A DNA stretch of 64,000 nucleotides from Dongia sedimenti. Lineage in GTDB: Bacteria > Pseudomonadota > Alphaproteobacteria > Dongiales > Dongiaceae. The notes beneath the pieces were generated by a model. That model was not told the origin of the DNA. It did no database searches and saw only the letters and a program-made list of their open reading frames with translations. The stretch covers positions 462,960 to 526,959 of the forward strand of contig JAUYVI010000003.1 of assembly GCA_030715195.1 (NCBI GenBank). The letters run 5' to 3'. This document shows, piece by piece, positions 60,113-64,000 of this stretch. The translations under genes and the position numbers were made by a program. Each line of letters opens with the position of its first letter. The stretch's first letter is position 1.

Positions 60113-61030
60113 ATGCCACGTTTCGCCATCGTCGAGGCGCCTTCGGTGCTGGGTCTCTTTCCGAAGGGCGTGGAGACGCTGCCCGCGGCCCTGGTGGACG
60201 CGGGTCTGGCGGAACGCCTGGGCGCGCGCCATGCCGGCCGGGTCGAGCCCCCGCCCTATGACGATCGGCGCGACCCCGAAACCCGGCTGCTCAATCCGCG
60301 CGGCCTCGCGCACTATGCCGTGGCGCTGGCCGACCGGCTGCAGCCGCTGCTCGAGGCCGGCGAATTTCCCGTCGTGCTCGGCGGCGATTGCTCGATCCTG
60401 CTCGGCTGCACGCTGGCAAACCGGCGCCGCGGCCGCGCCGGCCTGCTGTTCCTCGACGGCCATGCCGATTTCTATCAGCCGGAAGCGGAGCCGAACGGCG
60501 AGGCCGCCTCGATGGACCTCGCCTTGGTCACCGGACGCGGACCCGATCTCGTCACCAATCTCGAAGGCTGCCTGCCGCTGGTTCGCGACGAGGACGTGAC
60601 GCTGCTCGCCCATCGCGACACCGCCGATGCCGCCGGCCATGGCAGCCAGCGCGTCGAGGACACCGGCATCGGCGTGATCAATCTCGAGGCCTTGCGCGAA
60701 TGCGGTGCGGCCGCCACGGCCCGTCGCGCCCTCGAACGCCTGACCAGATCGGAGCTCGACGGCTTCTGGATTCATCTCGACGCCGACGTGCTCGACGACG
60801 CGATCATGCCGGCGGTCGATTATCGCATGCCCGGCGGCCTGCAATGGGACGAGTTGACGACCATCCTGCGCACCGCCATCGCGAGCGGCAGGGCGCTTGG
60901 CATCGACATCACCATCTTCAACCCGAAGCTCGATGCCGACGGCGCGATCGCGCGCCGCTTCGCCGCGGCGCTCGGCGAGGGTCTCAACGGCGCGGCACAC
61001 GCTCCTCAGCGCCGCGCCACGTCCGGATAA
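60113..61030 (+). CDS. Arginase/agmatinase-superfamily protein
   Basis: 305-residue ureohydrolase-fold protein. Metal-site motifs are VVLGGDCSILLG (residue 92-93), LLFLDGHADFYQ (Asp115, His117, Asp119), and WIHLDADVLDD with the two distal Asp. Arginases proper have GGDHS; here the first His ligand is replaced by Cys93, a variant I associate with an uncharacterised subgroup of arginase-family proteins, so activity on arginine or agmatine should not be assumed. The start ATG 60113 has a purine-rich AGGGAGAGAAG upstream. Its 3' end overlaps the convergent ABM gene by 25 bases. Confidence 0.85.
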   Translation: MPRFAIVEAPSVLGLFPKGVETLPAALVDAGLAERLGARHAGRVEPPPYDDRRDPETRLLNPRGLAHYAVALADRLQPLLEAGEFPVVLGGDCSILLGCTLANRRRGRAGLLFLDGHADFYQPEAEPNGEAASMDLALVTGRGPDLVTNLEGCLPLVRDEDVTLLAHRDTADAAGHGSQRVEDTGIGVINLEALRECGAAATARRALERLTRSELDGFWIHLDADVLDDAIMPAVDYRMPGGLQWDELTTILRTAIASGRALGIDITIFNPKLDADGAIARRFAAALGEGLNGAAHAPQRRATSG

Positions 61031-61632
61031 TATTGCGGCGCCTCGCGCCGGTCGAACATGCCGTAATCGCGCAGGATCCGCACCTGCCGCAACTGGGCAC
61101 TATCAGGCGCCGCCGCGATCTCCAGCCGATCGCGCGACGTGATTAGCAGGATGACGTCGCCCGGCGTGAGCACCGCGTCGAAAACATCCCAGCCAACCAC
61201 CTCGGGCGCATCGGCGCGCAGACCGAGTGCCGCCGCGACCTGCTCCGGCGCGGTGTCCTTCACCCAGTCCGCCGGTCGCCTGGCATCGATCAGCGTCACC
61301 GCGCTGCCCGCGCCGACCTCGGTTGCATCGGATCGCTCGGCCGACCCGCTGTCCAGTTCGCCGACGCGCAGATGATAATCGCCGAAGATCTCGAACCGTC
61401 CCCTCTCCTGCGCGCCATGATGCTTCGCCTGCGTGCGCCAGCGCACCAGGGCTTTCTCGTCCCGCCAGGTCGACAGCGACAGCAGCCAGCCGTCGCGAGT
61501 CAGGCTGCGATAGCGGATGTTCTCGACGAAGCCGTCGATCGCCTCGAGCTCCGGTTTCAGCATCCTGGCGACGCCCAGATATTCGTCCCATTTCTCGGAT
61601 TTCGGCTGGACCTCGAACAAGACCGCGAACAT
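61006..61632 (-). CDS. Antibiotic biosynthesis monooxygenase (ABM) domain protein
   Basis: 208-residue protein with an N-terminal ABM dimeric ferredoxin-like domain (MFAVLFEVQPKSEKWDEYLG, IDGFVENIRYRSLTRDGWLLSLSTWRDEKALVRWR, up to about residue 95). The second half (AVTLIDARRPADWVK, PEVVGWDVFDAVLTPGDVILLITSRD) may be a degenerate second copy of the same fold. ABM proteins range from quinone monooxygenases to heme-degrading or regulatory proteins, so the activity is open. It starts divergently to the 61722 gene. Confidence 0.82.
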   Translation of the reverse strand: MFAVLFEVQPKSEKWDEYLGVARMLKPELEAIDGFVENIRYRSLTRDGWLLSLSTWRDEKALVRWRTQAKHHGAQERGRFEIFGDYHLRVGELDSGSAERSDATEVGAGSAVTLIDARRPADWVKDTAPEQVAAALGLRADAPEVVGWDVFDAVLTPGDVILLITSRDRLEIAAAPDSAQLRQVRILRDYGMFDRREAPQYYPDVARR

Positions 61633-61721
61633 CGCCCGCTCCCGTCAGCATGTACCGGATAGATATAGGCGCTAAATTCCCGCTAGGCTCACCCGTTCAG
61701 TTCGGCCGGAACCGTATCGTC

Positions 61722-62339
61722 ATGCCGCTGCAGAATCGCGTCACCCCGTTCGGCGAGATCATCGCGACCCCGGCGCGCGGCATGTTCACCGGCAATCGCG
61801 GCATCATCCACGATCCCGCGACCCGCACGCTCCTGAAGAAACGCTGGAGCCTGAAGTGCTGGCTGATCTGCCAATTGCGCTACAAGAACCTTCACCGCGA
61901 GCCGATGGCGCAGCGAAGCTGGACCGAGCTGTTCTTTCTCGACGAGGCGACCGCGCTCGCCGCCGGCCATCGGCCTTGCTTCTATTGCAGCCGCGAGCGG
62001 GTCGAGGCGTTCCGCGCCGCCTGGGCCGAAGGCAATGGCGGCCCGATCCCCGCGGCGCCCGAGCTCGACGCGATCCTGCACCGCGAACGCCTGCAACAGC
62101 GCCGCAAGCGCATCCATCCGATTCCCGGCAAGCTCTCCAATCTGCCCGACGGCGCGATGCTGGCCGCCGGCGAGGCCGCCATCCTCATTCTCGGCGGACA
62201 CGCAATGCGCTGGTCGCCCGCCGGCTACGCGCCGGTCCAGGACCTGCCGCGGCCCGACGGGCTGCTGACACCGCCTTCCACCCTCGCCGCCTTGCGCGCC
62301 GGCTATCGCCCGGTGCTGCATGCGAGTGCGATCATATGA
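61722..62339 (+). CDS. Conserved uncharacterised protein coupled to alkB
   Basis: 205-residue soluble protein belonging to a conserved but unnamed family (MPLQNRVTPFGEIIATPARG, MFTGNRGIIHD, WTELFFLDEATALAAGHRPC, FYCSRERVEAFRAAW). One Cys-x2-Cys pair (CFYCSR) and an Arg-rich segment (RERLQQRRKRIHP) are the only notable features; nucleic acid binding is possible but unproven. Its stop overlaps the alkB start as ATGA, so the two are probably co-translated, hinting at a shared role in DNA or RNA alkylation repair. Confidence 0.75.
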   Translation: MPLQNRVTPFGEIIATPARGMFTGNRGIIHDPATRTLLKKRWSLKCWLICQLRYKNLHREPMAQRSWTELFFLDEATALAAGHRPCFYCSRERVEAFRAAWAEGNGGPIPAAPELDAILHRERLQQRRKRIHPIPGKLSNLPDGAMLAAGEAAILILGGHAMRWSPAGYAPVQDLPRPDGLLTPPSTLAALRAGYRPVLHASAII

Positions 62340-62974
62340 TCCCGGATCTCTTCGCCGAACCCCGCGCGGCGATGGCGCCCGGCGCCGTGCTGCTGCGCGG
62401 CTTTGCCCTGCCGCGCGAGACCGCGTTGCGCGCCGCGATCGACACCGTCACCGCCGAAGCGCCGTTCCGCCACATGACGACTCCCGGCGGCTTCACCATG
62501 TCGGTGGCGATGACCACCTGCGGCGAGGTCGGTTGGGTCACCGATCGCAAAGGCTATCGCTACAGCCCGGTCGATCCCCTCAGCGGCAAGCCCTGGCCGG
62601 CGATGCCGGCACCGTTCCGCGCGCTCGCGACCGAGGCGGCGGCCGCGGCCGGCTATCCCGGCTTCCACCCGGATTCCTGCCTGATCAACCGCTATACGCC
62701 CGGCACCAGGCTTTCGCTGCACCAGGACCAGGATGAGAAGGATTTCAGCCAGCCGATCGTCTCGGTCTCGCTCGGCCTGCCCGCCACTTTCCAGTTCGGC
62801 GGCCCGCGGCGGACCGATCCGACGGTCAAATTCCCCTTGAGCCATGGCGATGTCGCCGTCTGGGGCGGCCCGTCCCGCCTGTTCTTCCACGGTGTCGCCA
62901 CGCTCAAGGACGGCGCGCACCCGCTGCTCGGCCGAAAGCGGATAAACCTGACCTTTCGCAGGGCCTTAGAGTGA
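62336..62974 (+). CDS. alkB: DNA oxidative demethylase AlkB
   Basis: 212-residue Fe(II)/2-oxoglutarate dioxygenase that removes methyl groups from 1-methyladenine and 3-methylcytosine. The iron triad is His129 and Asp131 (LSLHQDQDEKD) with His185 (RLFFHGV); Arg202 and Arg208 (KRINLTFR) hold 2-oxoglutarate. PDSCLINRYTPGTRL is the usual nucleotide-recognition neighbourhood. The start overlaps the stop of the upstream uncharacterised gene. Closest in layout to E. coli AlkB rather than human ALKBH types. Confidence 0.95.
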   Translation: MIPDLFAEPRAAMAPGAVLLRGFALPRETALRAAIDTVTAEAPFRHMTTPGGFTMSVAMTTCGEVGWVTDRKGYRYSPVDPLSGKPWPAMPAPFRALATEAAAAAGYPGFHPDSCLINRYTPGTRLSLHQDQDEKDFSQPIVSVSLGLPATFQFGGPRRTDPTVKFPLSHGDVAVWGGPSRLFFHGVATLKDGAHPLLGRKRINLTFRRALE

Positions 62975-63032
62975 CATTGGAGTGATAAATCGCACTGGCG
63001 CTTTCGCGCCGGCGGGAGTAAATCAGAAGCAC

Positions 63033-63087
63033 GTCGTGGTGATTTGGCCGGCCGGCTTGCAGCCACGTTAAAAAAATCGCTAAAGGG
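63033..63087 (+). promoter_or_regulatory. SAM-II riboswitch before metA
   Basis: The leader matches the SAM-II (SAM_alpha) H-type pseudoknot: P1 arm CGTGG (63035-63039), GTGATTTGG, the GGCCGGCTTGC loop, P1 return CCACG (63063-63067), then GTTAAAAAAATCGCTAAAGGG, which supplies the second pseudoknot helix and the A-rich SAM site. Such elements repress methionine genes when SAM is plentiful. The metA ATG is 65 bases downstream, so attenuation rather than direct masking of the start is possible. Confidence 0.9.
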
Positions 63088-63151
63088 CCGCCTGCGATTC
63101 CAAGGCTGCGGACCCGAGGCGATTCATTTGCCGATTTTTGGGTGACCGCAT

Positions 63152-64000
63152 ATGCCGATCAAGATTCCCGACAAGCTCCCCGCTTTCCAGACCCTCGTGA
63201 ACGAGGGCGTTCGTCTGATGACGGAAACCGTGGCCGTGCGTCAGGACATCCGCCCGATGCAGATCGGCCTGCTCAACCTCATGCCCAACAAGATCAAGAC
63301 CGAGCTGCAATTCGCGCGCCTGCTCGGCGCCACACCGCTCCAGGTCGAGCTCTCGCTGATCCGGATCGGCAACCACACGTCCAAGAACACGGCCGAGGAG
63401 CACCTGCTGAATTTCTATCTGCCCTGGGAAGCCGTGCGGCACCGGAAATTCGACGGCCTCATCATCACCGGCACGCCGATCGAGCACATTCCCTATGAGG
63501 ACGTCACCTATTGGTCGGAGATGCAGCAGATCTTCGATTGGACCAAGACCAACGTCCATTCGACGGTCAACGTCTGCTGGGCCGGCATGGCCGCCCTCTA
63601 TCACTTCCACGGCGTGCCGAAGCATCCGCTGCCGGAGAAGGCCTTCGGCGTCTACCGGCAGAAGATCCTGAAGCCGGCATCGCCGTATTTGAGCGGCTTC
63701 TCCGACGAGTTCGCGATTCCGGTCTCGCGCTGGGCCGAGATCCGCGTCGCCGACGTTAGGGCCTGCCCGGAGCTCGAGATCCTCGCCTATTCGGAAGAGA
63801 AAGGCGTCAGCGTCGCGCAGACCAAAGGCACGCGCCGCCTCTACGTGCTCGATCACCTGGAATACGACGCGACCTCGCTCGGCGACGAATACACGCGCGA
63901 CGTCAGCGCCAATGTGCCGATCAAGCTGCCGCACAACTACTATCCGAACGACGACCCCAAGCAGGTGCCGTTGAACCGCTGGCGGCCGCACGCCCATCTC
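63152..64000 (+). CDS. metA: Homoserine O-acyltransferase, 3'-truncated by window edge
   Basis: First committed enzyme of methionine synthesis, acylating homoserine. 283 residues are visible and the frame is open at the window end (family about 305-310). The catalytic triad is Cys142 ([11 protein letters not shown]), His235 and Glu237 ([10 protein letters not shown]). Residue 111 is Glu (TGTPIEHIP); in this family Glu111 is associated with acetyl-CoA use and Gly111 with succinyl-CoA, so this is probably a homoserine O-acetyltransferase despite its MetA name. Controlled by the SAM-II riboswitch upstream. Start ATG follows a weak GGG signal. Confidence 0.95.
   Translation, partial: MPIKIPDKLPAFQTLVNEGVRLMTETVAVRQDIRPMQIGLLNLMPNKIKTELQFARLLGATPLQVELSLIRIGNHTSKNTAEEHLLNFYLPWEAVRHRKFDGLIITGTPIEHIPYEDVTYWSEMQQIFDWTKTNVHSTVNVCWAGMAALYHFHGVPKHPLPEKAFGVYRQKILKPASPYLSGFSDEFAIPVSRWAEIRVADVRACPELEILAYSEEKGVSVAQTKGTRRLYVLDHLEYDATSLGDEYTRDVSANVPIKLPHNYYPNDDPKQVPLNRWRPHAHL

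Overview
The window is a high-GC (roughly 65%) chromosomal segment of an alphaproteobacterium, most likely a Rhodospirillales-type organism. The evidence is the alphaproteobacterial order of housekeeping genes (gltX-gltA; rpsB-tsf-pyrH-frr-uppS-cdsA-dxr-rseP-bamA-ompH-fabZ; proS-lolC-lolD; nuoA-N-birA-coaX-rnj), a short ProRS without the editing insertion, RNase J, a single LolC/E-type permease, a SAM-II riboswitch before metA, and small alphaproteobacterial families such as DUF2277. The genus cannot be named from sequence alone. No insertion sequence, integrase, rRNA or CRISPR array was seen.

Layout. 1-478 is the 3' part of a phage-type DUF2280 gene that abuts gltX. 475-3471 carries gltX and gltA on the plus strand. 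3545-14682 is a long minus-strand run that reads, in transcription order, rpsB, tsf, pyrH, frr, uppS, cdsA, dxr, rseP, bamA, ompH, fabZ, gloA: translation, isoprenoid and phospholipid precursors, and outer-membrane assembly. The lpxD, lpxA, lpxI and lpxB genes that normally sit around fabZ in this order are absent. 14885-20592 holds dnaE followed by an aminopeptidase-like DUF4910 protein and a SAM methyltransferase.

20593-36497 is an accessory block between dnaE and lolD, genes that are adjacent in many relatives. It contains a Fur-box-preceded TonB receptor with an STN domain; the four-gene Anbu operon (circularly permuted ATP-grasp, alpha-E, transglutaminase, Anbu protease); several small orphan genes; a REC-PAS-GGDEF-EAL gene broken by a one-base frameshift; an extensin-like lipoprotein; an OmpA-type protein with reversed domain order; DUF2277; a Met-rich Spy/LTXXQ protein; and a Tat-exported PhoX-like phosphatase preceded by a Pho-box-like repeat.

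36498-57892 is again a dense minus-strand run: nuoA to nuoN (all 14 complex I subunits in canonical order), birA, coaX, rnj, a small secreted protein, proS, lolC and lolD. A tRNA-Asp(GTC) follows at 58148-58224. The right end (58424-64000) is a looser set: two small proteins, a periplasmic TPR protein, a Cys4 mini-protein, an arginase-superfamily enzyme, an ABM-domain protein, an uncharacterised protein translationally coupled to AlkB, and metA under a SAM-II riboswitch, cut by the window end.

Most of the window is ordinary core genome. The parts worth a second look are the lpx-free envelope cluster, the Anbu operon and its surroundings, the reversed OmpA, the frameshifted c-di-GMP protein, the DUF4910/methyltransferase pair, and low-complexity tails added to citrate synthase and NuoC.
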